Positions 1-9,975 of a stretch of 64,000 nt of DNA are shown here, piece after piece (positions within the stretch are counted from its first letter, which is position 1; the number at the start of each line of letters is the position of its first letter). Origin of the DNA: Crossaster papposus (taxonomy: Eukaryota; Echinodermata; Asteroidea; Velatida; Solasteridae); assembly GCA_037893245.1 (NCBI GenBank), contig JBAIAA010000510.1, positions 62,001-126,000 of the forward strand, given 5' to 3'. The notes beneath the pieces were generated by a model. The model did no database searches. It had not been told where the DNA came from and saw only the letters and a list, made by a program, of their open reading frames with translations. The position numbers and the translations under genes are program-made.

Positions 1-124
1 ACAAGTCAGTGGTTCGAGTGGTCTTTCATTGGGGAAGTCACAATAAAATATTTGTCAAGGCACTTATCTATCTAACCCGGTTTTTCCTTTAGCTCTCTGG
101 TTAAGATATTCCGCAAGAAAATTG

Positions 125-225
125 GCGAAAAAAACAAACGTTAACAACAGCCGGATCTGAACCACAGACATTTCGAACCATAGCCTATATCTCTACCAAC
201 TAGGCTATTGGCGAGTCAGTTAAGG
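125..225 (-). repeat. Degraded tRNA-derived SINE remnant
   Basis: The minus strand carries a box-A-like 'tagcctagttggtagagat' and a decayed box B. The better-preserved counterpart in D2 (30085-30155) reads 'ggttcgaatcc' at box B. This is a pol III-derived SINE head and not a functional tRNA. Confidence 0.5.
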
Positions 226-243
226 ACAGGGGTTCATTAGATA

Positions 244-408
244 GGTAATAACAGTGCGAGAACCCGGTTGTTACTGCGTGGTAATGACCGGGTTGGGGGA
301 TGACCGCTGGTAATGGATCGAGCCGAAGGCGAGGTCCATTACCAGCGGTCATCCCCCAACCCGGTCATTACCACGCAGTAATAACCGGGTTCTCGCACTG
401 TTATTACC
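244..408. repeat. Near-perfect foldback palindrome
   Basis: Left arm 244-317 and right arm 335-408 are reverse complements over 74 bases with one mismatch, around a 17-base spacer. The segment, with the sequence to about 785, is absent from the matching place in D2 near 30175, so it is an insertion that postdates the duplication or was lost from D2. It is probably a foldback MITE. No coding content is seen. Confidence 0.8.
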
Positions 409-980
409 TTTAATAAATGCCTTTTTAACGAGAAAAATGGTGAAAATACTCCGAATTTCGTCGTACAGTATGTATTTTCAAATAAAGAAGAGCATAAATA
501 TCGAAACAAAAACTGTAGTTTCTCCATCACTCAAGGTAAACTACTAAATCTATTTCGTTTAAATTTCGAGGATTAGACTTGCCGAAAACAGCCTGAATAT
601 TTTTTGCGATCCGGAACTATAGGAAAACGTCTGTAATGTGGCCAGAGTGCAGCCCAAAGCCGGGGTTTAGAAAACGGCCCTTGGAAAACCCATGATGTTA
701 CTACATATAATGACCGGCACGTGATCGAGTCTCGGCCAATCAGAAGCCTTCAACTCTCCTAGGTATTTATTAAAGTTTGTTAATAATAAATCAGTTGTCA
801 TTGTTCTTTTCATGAATATACGTTTACGCATTACCCAGCTGCCGAAGAAAAAAATTGCGAACCGCTACACGTAGGCCTACACGTGGTCTAAGTTCCTTTA
901 TTGCCTTTTCGCCATGCAAACCTTCGAATCTCATCTGTCTTCCTTTGATTGGTCAGTTGTGAGTGTCAATCACAAAGCAC
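409..980. other. Non-coding flank, partly D1-specific
   Basis: The stretch 409-785 is absent from D2. It begins 'tttaataaatgcct' and ends with the roughly inverted 'aggtatttatta', which hints at a small insertion beside the foldback. From 786 the sequence matches D2 again. No gene is seen. Confidence 0.4.
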
Positions 981-1285
981 GCGTTTGAACGTGTCATCGA
1001 CGTCTATAAAACGTCCACCAATAAGATGTGTTCATTTCACAGTGTCGGTGACTGCAATACATTAACACATAACTCCCGCCATGAATATTAAACGAGTCAG
1101 TGGTGCGTGATTGTCAGCGCACTGGGGGCCACCCGTTTGAACGTGTCATCGACGTTTATAAAATGTCCACTAATAAGATGTGTTCATTTCACAGTGTCGG
1201 TGACTGCAACTACATTAACATAACTCCCGTTCATGAGTATCAAACGAGTCAGTGGTGTGTAATTGACAGCGCACTAGGGGCCAAT
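981..1285 (+). promoter_or_regulatory. Two tandem promoter-like repeats upstream of C1q-like gene 1
   Basis: Units start at 981 and about 1132, a period near 151 bases. Each carries TATAAAA (1005-1011 and 1157-1163) inside a gacgt-TATA-acgtc-like context, a 'caataagatgtgttcatttcac' type segment, and 'gagtcagtggtg'. CCAAT-type motifs occur at the 3' edge ('gccaatcag'). D2 has three copies at the same place. Promoter function is inferred from TATA content and position just before the first exon. Confidence 0.5.
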
Positions 1286-1339
1286 CAGAAACCGGGCAAC
1301 GTTCCTCAGTCACTGCTTAGGAAATCACTGGCAAGTTTT

Positions 1340-1442
1340 AAGGCAGGAGCGCGCGCTTCATTCCTCACAACGACCGCAACTTATCTTCGCCTTCGACAGG
1401 ACAGCCAGAGAGAAACCTGAACGCAAGAACGAGATTTACAAA
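1340..1442 (+). other. Putative 5' UTR exon 1 of C1q-like gene 1
   Basis: A GC-richer stretch conserved in D2 ends at a consensus donor (exon ...TTTACAAA, intron GTAAGG at 1443). The start is approximate and follows a weak TATA-like 'ttttaagg' near 1336. No coding potential is needed, because the coding ATG lies in the third exon. RNA reads would define the start. Confidence 0.45.
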
Positions 1443-2043
1443 GTAAGGTTCTATGACAGATGGCTTTTCAAGTCTTGAGGTGAAATTAATGTTTGTATTC
1501 CTTCTTGATTAGTGGTTCTTACAAAAGTATGTTTTAAACAAAACTCGTGAATAGAGTAGGTTGTGTCAGAGTATATTAAACTCTCTGCTCCGCTGTCCAC
1601 GTAAATGGTTGTAAAAGGCTGTTCACGTACTTAGGGTCCCATATACATGTATACCCTTGGTACTGTGCTTGATGTTCAAGCAGTTCCACCATCCTTCTGA
1701 TATGCTTCAATAAGTACACACAGCCTACCCCAGCATCATACCAAGCATCTTTTAGCATCCTGTCAGAATCTGCGGCGTATCCTAATCCAGAATCACATAC
1801 CTCAATGGTCCACTGAACTCAGCACCATCCACAACCCATATGGTGTTACCGCAAACCTCCCATCCTATTGATTTCTCCACCATGCAAACTCTTAAGTCTT
1901 ATTTCAAACGGTAGGGGCCAAAAGTCAAAAGTACTGTATTCCTTCTTTGCATCCACGGACTCGTCTTGTTTCCCCCATTTTTGTCAACAAATGACTTAAA
2001 GTGTTGTGATCAAAGATATTTGTTTTCTTTGTATTATTTTTAG
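1443..2043 (+). other. Putative intron 1 of C1q-like gene 1
   Basis: The segment runs from donor GTAAGG to a pyrimidine-rich acceptor 'ttatttttag' ending at 2043. It is collinear with D2 except that D2 carries a 2245-bp insertion at the position matching about 1930. No gene is seen inside. Confidence 0.4.
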
Positions 2044-2111
2044 GTGACATTTAACTTCAGTCACTAAGATTTCTACTTCGGCTGAGCTCCGACTAAGAAC
2101 ACTACTTCAAG
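2044..2111 (+). other. Putative 5' UTR exon 2 of C1q-like gene 1
   Basis: These 68 bases lie between acceptor 'tttttag' and donor CAAG/GTAGGC. The acceptor is preserved in D2 (33870), but a deletion there removes the donor, so the two paralogues should differ in 5' UTR splicing. The exon call rests on splice signals and D1/D2 conservation only. Confidence 0.4.
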
Positions 2112-3023
2112 GTAGGCCTTACTGTATTAAAAACAAAAAACAAATACATGTAACGTTATATTTGTGAACATCGCCACAAAACCATTGACGTTAAGCTATA
2201 GCTGAACAATCAGGAAGACAAATTCTGAAATATTACCGTATTTACATAGTTTTTCATTCAGGATATTATATCTTCCCCAGTTATTTTAACACTTGCCTTA
2301 CACATTCTTATAACGACACTTTACTTTTGGTCCCCGAACATCGCCTAGCTCATATCTCAATTTAAAACAATTGTTAGCAATGAATTCTATTTGAGATCAA
2401 GTATTATTGCAATTTGTATACCGTTCTGATTCCTCCTAAAATCGTAAAATTCGTTTCACGGGGCGTTCGAAATTGAATTTAAAAAAAACAAATTTGAGTG
2501 TTTTTTGTTTTAACACTCTTGGTTATTTAAATGAAACAATTAACCATAACGTTTGATATTAAACAGAATAAAATGCAATGACAACAGCGTCTAAATCTAT
2601 TAAAATAAAAAAATAAAAAAATACCCAAACCACACATTAATTTATGACGAATCGCAATGCTCTAATTAAAATTATACTGCAACTTTAATAAAAATCCATT
2701 TGTAATTTTTGAAATTGACAATCAAGAATTGAGCTCGACGATGTTTGCGGACGAAATTAAAGCGCAGTTACAATTAATTTCTGGAAAAAATAAGAGGTGG
2801 GGTTCGCCCTACTTTATAGCTTGATTCAAAACCCGTACGAAACTCTCCCTCAAAAAAGTTGTTCTGTCAAATTCTGTCAAATTTTGCCGCTTAAAAAAAA
2901 ACACGACCAAAACGAACCCAAGAACCTTTCAATTCATTATTTATGTTTTTTGCTTCTTTTTTTCGTTGAATAAAATTAGTCCCTTTTGTGATTTATATTG
3001 TCTACTTTTGGTATTTTATACAG
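2112..3023 (+). other. Putative intron 2 of C1q-like gene 1
   Basis: AT-rich non-coding sequence ending in 'tattttatacag' directly before the coding exon. It shares most of its length with D2 (33920-34753). No other gene is seen. Confidence 0.35.
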
Positions 3024-3024
3024 A

Positions 3025-3855
3025 ATGAAGATCTTGGTGACAACCGTTCTTTCAATCGCCCTCCTTCTGGGTAACTCTGTCAAGCTCCGAGCTTCTGTCA
3101 CTGGGCCGGTTGCCTCGGACAGTGATGTTCCAGCGTCTCGGGCGTGTCCGATGTGCTGCCAGGGACCTTCTGCCACAAATGGTATACCAGGTTTACCTGG
3201 TCAGGTCGGACCCTACGGCCAGCCGGGGTCAAAGGGCGACGCAGGTCAGCCGGGTCAGAATGGCGATATCGGGCCGATCGGTCCAATGGGTGAGCGGGGA
3301 GCACTTGGGAACGCTGGGCCTAAAGGTGACGATGGGATAGGCCAGCCAGGCAAGATAGGTCCGAAAGGTCTGCAGGGTGTAGTCGGAAGTCCTGGTCAGA
3401 CTGGTGTCAAAGGTCAGAAGGGTGAGCCAGGGGAGACACCAGACGACTCCAACCAGCGGGTAGCATTCACCGCGGTGAGGACGAGCTCCTCTGATACCTC
3501 TACGAGTCACGACACCCGTTTGCCTTTCCAGCAGACCGAGACGCTTCTGCCGGGTACCAGCTTTGATCTCGGGACCGGCACGTTCACGTGTACTGTGCCG
3601 GGCACCTACGTGTTTACATTTTCTGTGAACAAATATCCTCGCAGCAGCCAACTGGGCGTTCATCTCCGGAAGAACGACGACTATGTTGTCACTGGCTTTA
3701 GCACTGATGCAAGTCACTATGAGCAGGTGTCTGGGAGCGCGGTGCTGGTTCTGCAGCGAGGAGACACGGTGGGGCTTACCATGTACGGTAGGGTGCATAG
3801 TGATTCCAACTATAACTACACCTCATTCAGTGGCTTCCTCCTTTACCCCGAATAA
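3025..3855 (+). CDS. Secreted collagen-like C1q-domain protein, copy 1
   Basis: A 276-residue protein, intact in a single coding exon. I start at 3025, because the residues from there (MKILVTTVLSIALLLG) form a classic signal peptide, cleaved near 22-23. An upstream in-frame ATG at 2998 would bury it. A CPMCC cluster (Cys41, 44, 45) probably makes interchain disulfides. Residues 53-138 are Gly-X-Y repeats with one two-residue interruption near 104. Residues about 143-276 are a C1q/TNF-like jelly roll ending FSGFLLYPE. Proteins of this design form trimers and act as soluble pattern-recognition or complement-like lectins; that role is inferred from the family. An acceptor 'tatacag' lies just before the ATG, consistent with upstream 5' UTR exons. 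AATAAA sits at the stop codon and again at 3898. A paralogue lies at 34755. Confidence 0.92.
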   Translation: MKILVTTVLSIALLLGNSVKLRASVTGPVASDSDVPASRACPMCCQGPSATNGIPGLPGQVGPYGQPGSKGDAGQPGQNGDIGPIGPMGERGALGNAGPKGDDGIGQPGKIGPKGLQGVVGSPGQTGVKGQKGEPGETPDDSNQRVAFTAVRTSSSDTSTSHDTRLPFQQTETLLPGTSFDLGTGTFTCTVPGTYVFTFSVNKYPRSSQLGVHLRKNDDYVVTGFSTDASHYEQVSGSAVLVLQRGDTVGLTMYGRVHSDSNYNYTSFSGFLLYPE

Positions 3856-4179
3856 ATAATGAATAATTGCTGAAACAGTAGTCGTATAAAAAGGGATAAT
3901 AAAATGTCATAATAATTAATATTTGTTTAGCGTCTTACAATTGGGTTTTTAAAACACATTACAAACAGACATAAAAACTACATGAAAAACAATTAATCAA
4001 AAGTAATATTTTTATAGAACTTGTTTTAAGTTGCGTGTTTTTTTTTATTCCACACTCGATTTTTGTCGCAATAACTGAAGTACATTTGGTGTTTAATTCT
4101 AGACTGTTTCAATACGATTTAATGCAGTTAATTAGTTGTACAATGTACTATCGATGTACTAATAAATATCTTACTTATT
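3856..4179 (+). other. 3' flank of C1q-like gene 1
   Basis: AT-rich sequence with an AATAAA signal at 3898-3903, probably the 3' UTR and polyadenylation region. It matches D2 35586-35930, where that second AATAAA is altered. No further gene is seen. Confidence 0.4.
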
Positions 4180-4478
4180 TGAAAGAAAATAATGATTCTA
4201 GGCATCCAGAAAAATAATTACGGTAGATATCGTGTAATTGTTTGCGAAAAAATTTAATTTGTACAAACAAATTCACAATCGCCCGCTGGCGAATGCGAAA
4301 AAAAAACTAAGAATAACTGCCCGACATCGGTTGAAAAAGAATGCAGTTTTTCTTGCTTTTCTCGGCATCCAATCCATGATTGTAAAACTTCGAACAGGTC
4401 AGTTAAACGATATTTACTATAAAATACAACCCCTCCAAATCCACCCATTCATGATAATTTAAGCAATGCATCCTACCT
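4180..4478 (-). mobile_element. Truncated TTAA-type MITE, minus orientation
   Basis: It ends 'gcatcctacct' followed by ttaa (4479-4482), matching the terminal repeat of the full MITE at 7530-7872. The internal sequence, read on the minus strand, follows the same family. The opposite terminus is not recognisable. Copies in D2 lie near 35930-36216 and 38730-39018, so it was in place before the duplication. Confidence 0.6.
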
Positions 4479-4830
4479 TTAAATGTCCGCTGTACTACTA
4501 CTGGCATTTAAACATATCGTTACTGAATAAACATATTTACCCATTTTATGTTGTTTCAAACGTATTTTATACTCGTTTCAATATTCATTTTTAATAAAAT
4601 GTTTATATACTTTAAAGCTCAGTGTGGCTTAACTCGAGGTCCAAGGTTCAAACCCAGCTAGAGTCGATGAATAAATACAAAATTGAATTTTGTGCTTCAA
4701 TTGCTAATTTTTAAGCATTTAATAGCATCTGTATGAATAACAAATTAAGGTAGAATATTAGCATTTGCTCCATTTGGTATGAATTAAAAGAAGTAAATGC
4801 TTCAGATTTGCAGTGCTTACTCCATTTTTT
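4479..4830. other. Non-coding sequence downstream of the oxidoreductase pseudogene
   Basis: AT-rich sequence shared with D2 (36217-36597 and its tandem copy). It has 'aggtccaaggttcaaaccc' near 4640, a weak box-B-like word on the minus strand. No gene is seen. Confidence 0.4.
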
Positions 4831-5129
4831 TTAAGATTGGGTCGGGGCTAACATAATAGACTCTATTGTTATAAACCATTCGGCTGTGCAATTAACTGCA
4901 AGTATAAAGCACTTCACTCTAAACGTCTCTCTCGGCATGTCATAGTCCCACTTTCCCTTCAGTATCATGTTAGCTGCTATGTGGCCGATCTCATCTGAGG
5001 ACTTGGCCCCGACCCCGTTACCGCCAACGAGCACGCCGAGCCCAGGGTCGACCATGTCGCAGTAGAGTAGCCGCGTAGGTGTGGTGGTAGTCACGCAAGT
5101 ATTGGTGTGAATGGAAAGTGGCTTCAGAT
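4831..5129 (-). pseudogene. Oxidoreductase terminal exon, D1
   Basis: The acceptor 'ttaccgttgcag' ends at 5130. The exon encodes DLKPLSIHTDTCVTTTTPTR and the C-terminal FAD-binding GGNGVGAKSSDEIGHIAA. In both D2 copies the protein ends KRKPKTERV. Here a deletion of roughly 80 bases replaces that tail with an unrelated run of about 27 residues to the stop at 4831. Confidence 0.75.
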
Positions 5130-5483
5130 CTGCAACGGTAATAACAAGTGTTGCATCTTTTTTAATTTAATATTCAGAGGCAATCACGGCAACTTGATGA
5201 AAGGGCGACAAAAACATAGGACGAACATTTTTGAATGGATGCTTCGTTCCATTTCAATAGTCTGCCACTTCACTGGATATACTTGTACTAATTTGTGATT
5301 GACTTTTGTTTTATCTCACCGTTATATACAATATATACAGTTGTGTGCTATAAATTACACCTATGACACGTCAATGTGTTTTGTAAAAACTTGCAGGACG
5401 TGTCGCAGCTGCGAAGCATCGTAGGGATACGACGCGCAATGCATCATAAAATTAATTGCTGGTCACATCTAGATTTCCTAAAT

Positions 5484-5820
5484 GGGGTGCTATGGCCTCG
5501 TGGTCTGGAGCATTGAATTTGTGGTCTGCGGGTAAATCTGCAGGTTGTGGGTTCGAGTCCAGCCTGGGGTTGTTGTCACTCATTGCTTCTCTCCACCCTG
5601 GAGTAAAATGGGTACCTGTGATGGCAGAGATGGTTTCTGGGATTGATTTATTGCTGCCTTGCGGCGAAATGGCTGCATCGAGCTGTATACTGACCAGGGA
5701 GCCGAGTTGGTATTTGAAATGTTTCGTGGGCCCAATGAGCAGGGGTAATAATATTAATAGTGACACAAGCGGCAGTATTGTTGGATACGAGCGCTTTATA
5801 AATATTATTATTGTTATCTA
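5484..5820 (+). mobile_element. tRNA-derived SINE, D1 intron copy
   Basis: The head reads 'gtgctatggcctcgtggtc' (box A region) and 'gggttcgagtcc' (box B), followed by a tRNA-unrelated body and an AT-rich 'tataaatattattattg' tail. It sits in the intron before the terminal oxidoreductase exon. Five orthologous or tandem copies are in D2. Small open frames across it are incidental. Confidence 0.8.
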
Positions 5821-5873
5821 TACTGTAGTTTTTACACAGTAATAAGATCGATGGAGTCCAACGGATCACCTAC

Positions 5874-6017
5874 CAGGAATTATGCCTTGTAGGCACTGCA
5901 GGGGTCTATCTGACGTTGGTTGATCACCATGACCAAAGTACCAGGCCTTCATTTGCTTCTTAGTTGTCAAATCTTTCTCACCCACTTTATCGTGACCTAT
6001 TTTCAGGTACCACTTAC
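5874..6017 (-). pseudogene. Oxidoreductase penultimate exon, D1
   Basis: A 144-base exon with acceptor 'ttttgtag' and donor CCTG/GTAGGT. It encodes KWYLKIGHDKVGEKD through CLQGIIP, the KIG.H region of DAO enzymes. Five near-identical copies exist in D2. The reading frame here is open. Confidence 0.75.
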
Positions 6018-6289
6018 CTACAAAACATATGGGGAAAGAAACAAAATTTAGCTACATGTCTTCAATAGGAATAGTATGGCGTTTTCATTGGGACTAACAA
6101 ATGTTCATCTGACTCCAAGCACAAGTTCTCCTCTTGCTCGGTTGCAGCAAGTGAGTTAGGGGAGACTTGGGTTTGAGTCACCAAACATTGAGTCTAAGTC
6201 AGAATTAGAGTCCCAGTCACCACTGTCGAGTCTTGAGAGAGAGTCCTGAATTAAACAGGTAGAGTCCAAGTCGTAAGTCAAATGGTCTG

Positions 6290-6505
6290 GGCAGTGTACA
6301 GCTCGATGCTGCCATTTCGGCGCAAAGCAGCTAAATCAATCACAATGACCATCTCTGCCCTCACAGGTACCCATTTACGCCTGGGTGGGGAGAAGCAATG
6401 AGGCACACGCACAACCCCAGATTGGACTTGAACCCACAACCTGCAGAATTACCAGCAGACCACGAATTCAATGCTCCTGGCCACGAGGCCACTCCACAGC
6501 CCTAA
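6290..6505 (-). mobile_element. SINE of the same family, reversed
   Basis: The reverse complement reads 'gtggcctcgtggccagg', 'gggttcaagtcc' and the same body as the copy at 5484. Its tail is missing at the 6290 side, where the deletion that removed the middle oxidoreductase exon also ends. The D2 counterpart is at 47015-47237. Confidence 0.75.
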
Positions 6506-6972
6506 ATAAGTGGTCTTCTACAATTGAAAACTCTGATATGATTTTTCAGATGACCAACATTTTTGAGAAAAATTGACGACAAAAACAACACAGTCCTACC
6601 TATTCCTCTGTATTTGTGTAGTAGGGAAAATGTCGAAATACTCACTTTTCTCAATTCCAAAAACTTTGTTTAAACTCAAATTTTGATTCTGGGCTTCTCA
6701 AGAGTTCCTCTTCATTTAAAAAAAGATAATTCTAACTCCATTTTTCCTTATCCCTAACTCCCTAGGGTGTGTGCAAAATCATATTGATTTTGGAGGATTT
6801 GGGAGGGTTAGGACTAAAGATCTTGCAAAAATGGCAAAACGGACTTTGGGCGTGCGCAAGTCTACAATCCATAACCTCTTCCCGCATCCCGTAGACGTCA
6901 ATGGTTCACAGGTTCACAGTACGCGTGAAATATCCGCACATGCATTCACACGTGCGTGCATTTCTCTCTTAC
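6506..6972. other. Oxidoreductase intron sequence, D1
   Basis: Shared with D2 (47238-47608). No gene or extra exon was recognised; intervening exons expected for the enzyme are not seen. Confidence 0.4.
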
Positions 6973-7108
6973 CTGTCATTCGTTTGATATCACTGAACCT
7001 TTGAGCTGCTCGTCTGCCAAGTTCTCCCGATTCAAAACTTCTGCTGATTCCACTAAATACTCGTCCCTCATCATAATGGGCACCGAATACAGACCGGCTT
7101 TCATAATT
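6973..7108 (-). pseudogene. Oxidoreductase exon 2, D1
   Basis: The acceptor 'ttttttaag' ends at 7109 and the donor CAG/GTAAGAG begins at 6972 (minus strand). The exon encodes YESRSVFGAHYDEGR then a segment ending RFSDIKRMTG. This is the conserved region after the Rossmann motif in sarcosine-oxidase-like proteins. One base seems to be missing at its start relative to exon 1 phase. In D2 only about 45 bases of its 5' edge survive near 47610-47648. Confidence 0.7.
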
Positions 7109-7529
7109 CTTAAAAAAACAGAAAATATAATTGAAATTATTCTTCCAGTGTTCCAGTGTTGTAATACTAGCACTCGCACCAAATTATGTAAACATAATAA
7201 TGACCCGATAAACTCCCTGTGAAATTATTTCTCTGGCATGCTGTCATTTTGAAGAATTTTGAAGTAGTCTAAAGATGTGTCCCAGAGATGCATTTTTTGA
7301 AATTTCCATCAAGCAGTTGGTTCCATATCAAAATCTAAGAATATTATTTTATTGGAATAAATATCATTCACAGAACTAAACCTTCGTCAGGTTAGTTGTC
7401 AAACACTTTTCTTTAGATTTTTGAGAACTTTTGCTGCTTTCAAACAATACAAATGTACAACTGACAATAAGTAAAACATTTTGGATGTCTTAGATATATT
7501 TGAACAATGTGCCCTTCAAAAGATTTTAA

Positions 7530-7872
7530 AGGTAGGATACACCATCAGTAATTGCTGGAATTATCAAGAATGGGTAAATTTTGGAGGGTTGTATTTTATG
7601 GTAAACATTGTTCAACTGACTTGTCCGGAGTTTTACAATCGTGGATGCTGAGAAAAGCAAGAAAAACAATACTCGTTTTCAACCGGCGTCAGGCAGTAGT
7701 TCTTATATTGTTCCTGTGTTTATATAATTCAATTTTTCAGAACAATTAAAGAATATCTAGCACAATCTATTTGCTGGATGCCTACAATCATTATTTACCT
7801 ACAAATAAGTGGGATATTTCCTAATAATTCGGTAGTAAAATGTTGCGATATCGCAAATGGTGTATCCTACCT
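7530..7872. mobile_element. Complete MITE with TTAA target duplication
   Basis: A 343-bp element with perfect 16-bp terminal inverted repeats AGGTAGGATACACCAT, flanked by TTAA at 7526-7529 and 7873-7876. TTAA duplication with these ends suggests a Kolobok- or piggyBac-type non-autonomous element. It lies in the oxidoreductase intron, 31 bases from the exon 1 donor. Relatives are at 4180, 35930, 38730 and inside the foldback at 57622. Confidence 0.8.
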
Positions 7873-7903
7873 TTAAATCCCGAGTGGGAAACAAAAATCA
7901 TAC

Positions 7904-8035
7904 CTCTTCGTGACTGGTTTGCTGGGTCCGATAAGGCAAACCAAGATACCAGGCCACTCAGCAATATTTGGCGGCTGCACTGCCCCACAAACCTGCCCCG
8001 ACGACACAAACGTCAAATACCTCGGTTGCAGACAT
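7904..8035 (-). pseudogene. Oxidoreductase exon 1 (FAD-binding N terminus), D1
   Basis: The start codon is at 8035 (minus) and the donor at 7904 (AAGAG/GTATGA). Residues MSATEVFDVCVVGAGLWGSA give beta-alpha-beta with GxGxxG. An extra T after the AAATAT codon pair shifts the frame. Downstream in the shifted frame the sequence again reads family-like, WPGILVCLIGPSKPVTKR. D2 has no counterpart of this exon. Confidence 0.75.
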
Positions 8036-8728
8036 GACTGACAAACGATGGGATTATCACGTACAGCTAGTAGTATGACACTAAATTACATGAATAGAAA
8101 ACACAAACAGAAAAGGTCAGGTAAATACAAAATGTATACGGAAAATTCGTAGGTCGTCCTGATAAGGAAAGTATTCAGTTGATACGTACAGGGTGTTCTG
8201 TACATAGGGTAATTTTCGACAATTTTTCTTGTTCCTTTGACAATTTTTCTTGTTTCTGTGTACAATTTATTATTTTAACCATCATATATTTTTTTGATTG
8301 CATAAAAATGCATGAGTATACCCAAAGAATCAGTGTCTTGATTGACCGAGAGCTAGTCACATGGTATTTTCTATTTTTACTATCTTTCTGTGCACGACCA
8401 AAAGTACTATATCCGTAGCAACCAGGGTGCTATACCATTAGCAACCAAAGTAGTACCCATGGCGCTGTATTTGTGTGTAAATGTATGCTGATGTGCGCAA
8501 TGAGCGTAGCGCACTGATCGTAGCGGGTATTGTTTCAAAGAGCCAGCGCTACGGAGCTGGATTGAAATAAAAGTTCATTTTAACTGTACATGTATTTAGA
8601 TTATAATTCATTTAAACTGTATTTAGATTATAATTTTAAAGTATCCAAACCAAGCCGAATCTTTGGGTGAGGCATGAAGGTAGGAAACCTCCATGGCATG
8701 GGTGAGGTGTTATAAACTTATATATTGT
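8036..8728. other. Upstream flank of the D1 oxidoreductase
   Basis: No gene is recognised. From about 8470 the sequence ('aatgtatgctgatg', 'agagccagcgctac') matches D2 at 47896 onward. Any oxidoreductase promoter would lie just above 8035, but I see no clear motif. Confidence 0.35.
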
Positions 8729-9100
8729 AACGGGCGTGAAAATACTGGTACGAGTACTAAATTACTAAAGAGACTGGAGAGATCGTGCTGTGGCTTCAAA
8801 GAATAATAACAGTTTTATTATCTGTTCGATGCTTCCAATACTACAAGCACACACTATGCCTAATGTGCATAAACCGAATGTCTATGTGTGTAACAATGAG
8901 ACGGAGCGTCAATGTGTATTGCAATCGAACGTCGAGTAAGACGCGCTCCGTGGACTAGGTCTACCGGGCCAGAACCAGTCACGACCTGAACATCGATCTG
9001 AATCTCTGAACCCCGAGCACTGATTTGGCTCGTCTTTTATAGCGGTTTGGGCGCGTACATTACGCGTGAAGCTAGCGCCTCATAACAAAATGTCCTTTGC
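8729..9100 (-). mobile_element. Possible solo LTR remnant, D1
   Basis: Read on the minus strand it has a TATAAAAG box (near 9039), an AATAAAAC poly(A)-type signal (near 8812) and ends CGCCCGTTACA, the layout of an LTR. The other boundary is uncertain. D2 carries the matching piece at 48106-48412, so it predates the duplication. No internal coding region is next to it. The family is not determined. Confidence 0.4.
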
Positions 9101-9975
9101 AATACCCTGATTGGTCATAAACCACTCCTCCATGTATTATTCCAAATCACAATAATAGTCCAAGGAAAATAAGTTTTGACCTCACACAAATTGCAATAGA
9201 ATATTTTTCACCACAGTGCACTTCTATAAGGTCCCTAGAATGACATACTAAAAATCTCAAAAAATCCAAGTGGTGGAAATTGGATAATTTGCATAAATCG
9301 TTAATCCCTGCCACGTAATATATTTATTTCTAAGTTTGGGTATAATTATTATTATTATTTTTTGGAAAAGTTTATTTTGGTGATTCTACTTACATATTCT
9401 TACTTCAGTATCAACTATAGTGGTACGGTCGGCATGCACTATTTTTCAAGAACAAAGTGTCTGTTGCAGCTTGCGGAATTAACCTTGAAATTTCACTTTT
9501 CATCAGAATCGTAAGTAAACCTTAGTACCACAATCTTATTCGTCGATGTGTACTTGCATCTCAGATGGCTAATCGAGTACTTTTGTGGCCGTTTTGAGGG
9601 TGAAATTGGATGTTGCTTTGGGCAAACATTAGTCCGAGTAACTTGGACCCTAAAATCACCTTTTTCAACATGTGGATATGTCGGGTGATATAGGGTCCAA
9701 GCAAGAGTCCTTTGGATCGCTGTACAAAATGTGTGCACATCGATCCCGGCATGACCTACCACACTTATCCCCCAAAATGTCACGGAAAACGGCCACTTAC
9801 AAAAATGCTGCTTGTCCCCAGTAGGCACTAACACAGTATTAGTGTATTCTTACCTCAGTTAAAAAAAGTGAGAAAATCAGGCCTCAAAATGTGGAGCAAT
9901 GTTCGCCGATTCAAATGCACGTAGTCATTGTTGAGCAAAGTCAACAGCTGTTACCTGTTTCATGCACTGTGCTGT
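9101..9975. other. Non-coding end of block D1
   Basis: Contains minus-strand open frames (113 and 63 residues around 9493-9834) that are only partly conserved in D2 (48633-48926), with indels out of phase. I regard these as chance. No gene is seen. Confidence 0.4.

Larger units (their letters stand above)
4831..8035 (-). pseudogene. Sarcosine-oxidase-like FAD oxidoreductase (DAO family), D1 copy, broken
   Basis: Minus-strand exons spell pieces of a DAO-family flavoenzyme. In order they are exon 1 (7904-8035, Rossmann motif VVGAGLWGS), exon 2 (6973-7108), a late exon (5874-6017, WYLKIGHD) and the last exon (4831-5129, GVGAKSSDEIGHIAANM). Such enzymes oxidise secondary amines or amino acids with covalently or tightly bound FAD. 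The middle of the protein, present in D2 at 46397-46861, is missing: the D1 sequence jumps from the GAGTC-rich intron straight to a reversed SINE near 6285. Exon 1 carries a one-base frameshift after the Rossmann helix, and the phase into exon 2 does not fit cleanly. I infer a unitary decay of this copy. The exact substrate cannot be told. Confidence 0.75.
1..9975. repeat. Segmental duplication block D1
   Basis: This block matches 29940-49085 in the same order and orientation: tRNA-like remnant, promoter-like repeats, C1q-like gene, FAD-oxidoreductase exons, LTR remnant, then the stretch ending near 'gagcaaagtcaac'. The first bases of the window already match position 29940, so the true left end may lie outside. 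D1 differs from D2 by a foldback insertion (about 241-785), a missing middle oxidoreductase exon and the absence of D2's tandem arrays. The divergence is visible but modest, so the duplication is not brand new. Confidence 0.9.

Noticed and set aside
3229-3798. A 189-residue minus-strand frame across C1q gene 1, also seen over copy 2
   Set aside because: It is an antisense shadow of the Gly-rich collagen codons.
5456-5842. Frames of 74-135 residues repeated in both blocks (around 5456, 37604, 40407, 41936, 43615, 45120)
   Set aside because: They translate the SINE and its flanks on either strand and follow repeat copies rather than any gene.
9493-9834. Minus-strand frame with a partial relative at 48633-48926
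   Set aside because: The similarity follows the block duplication, indels break phase, and no family is recognisable.
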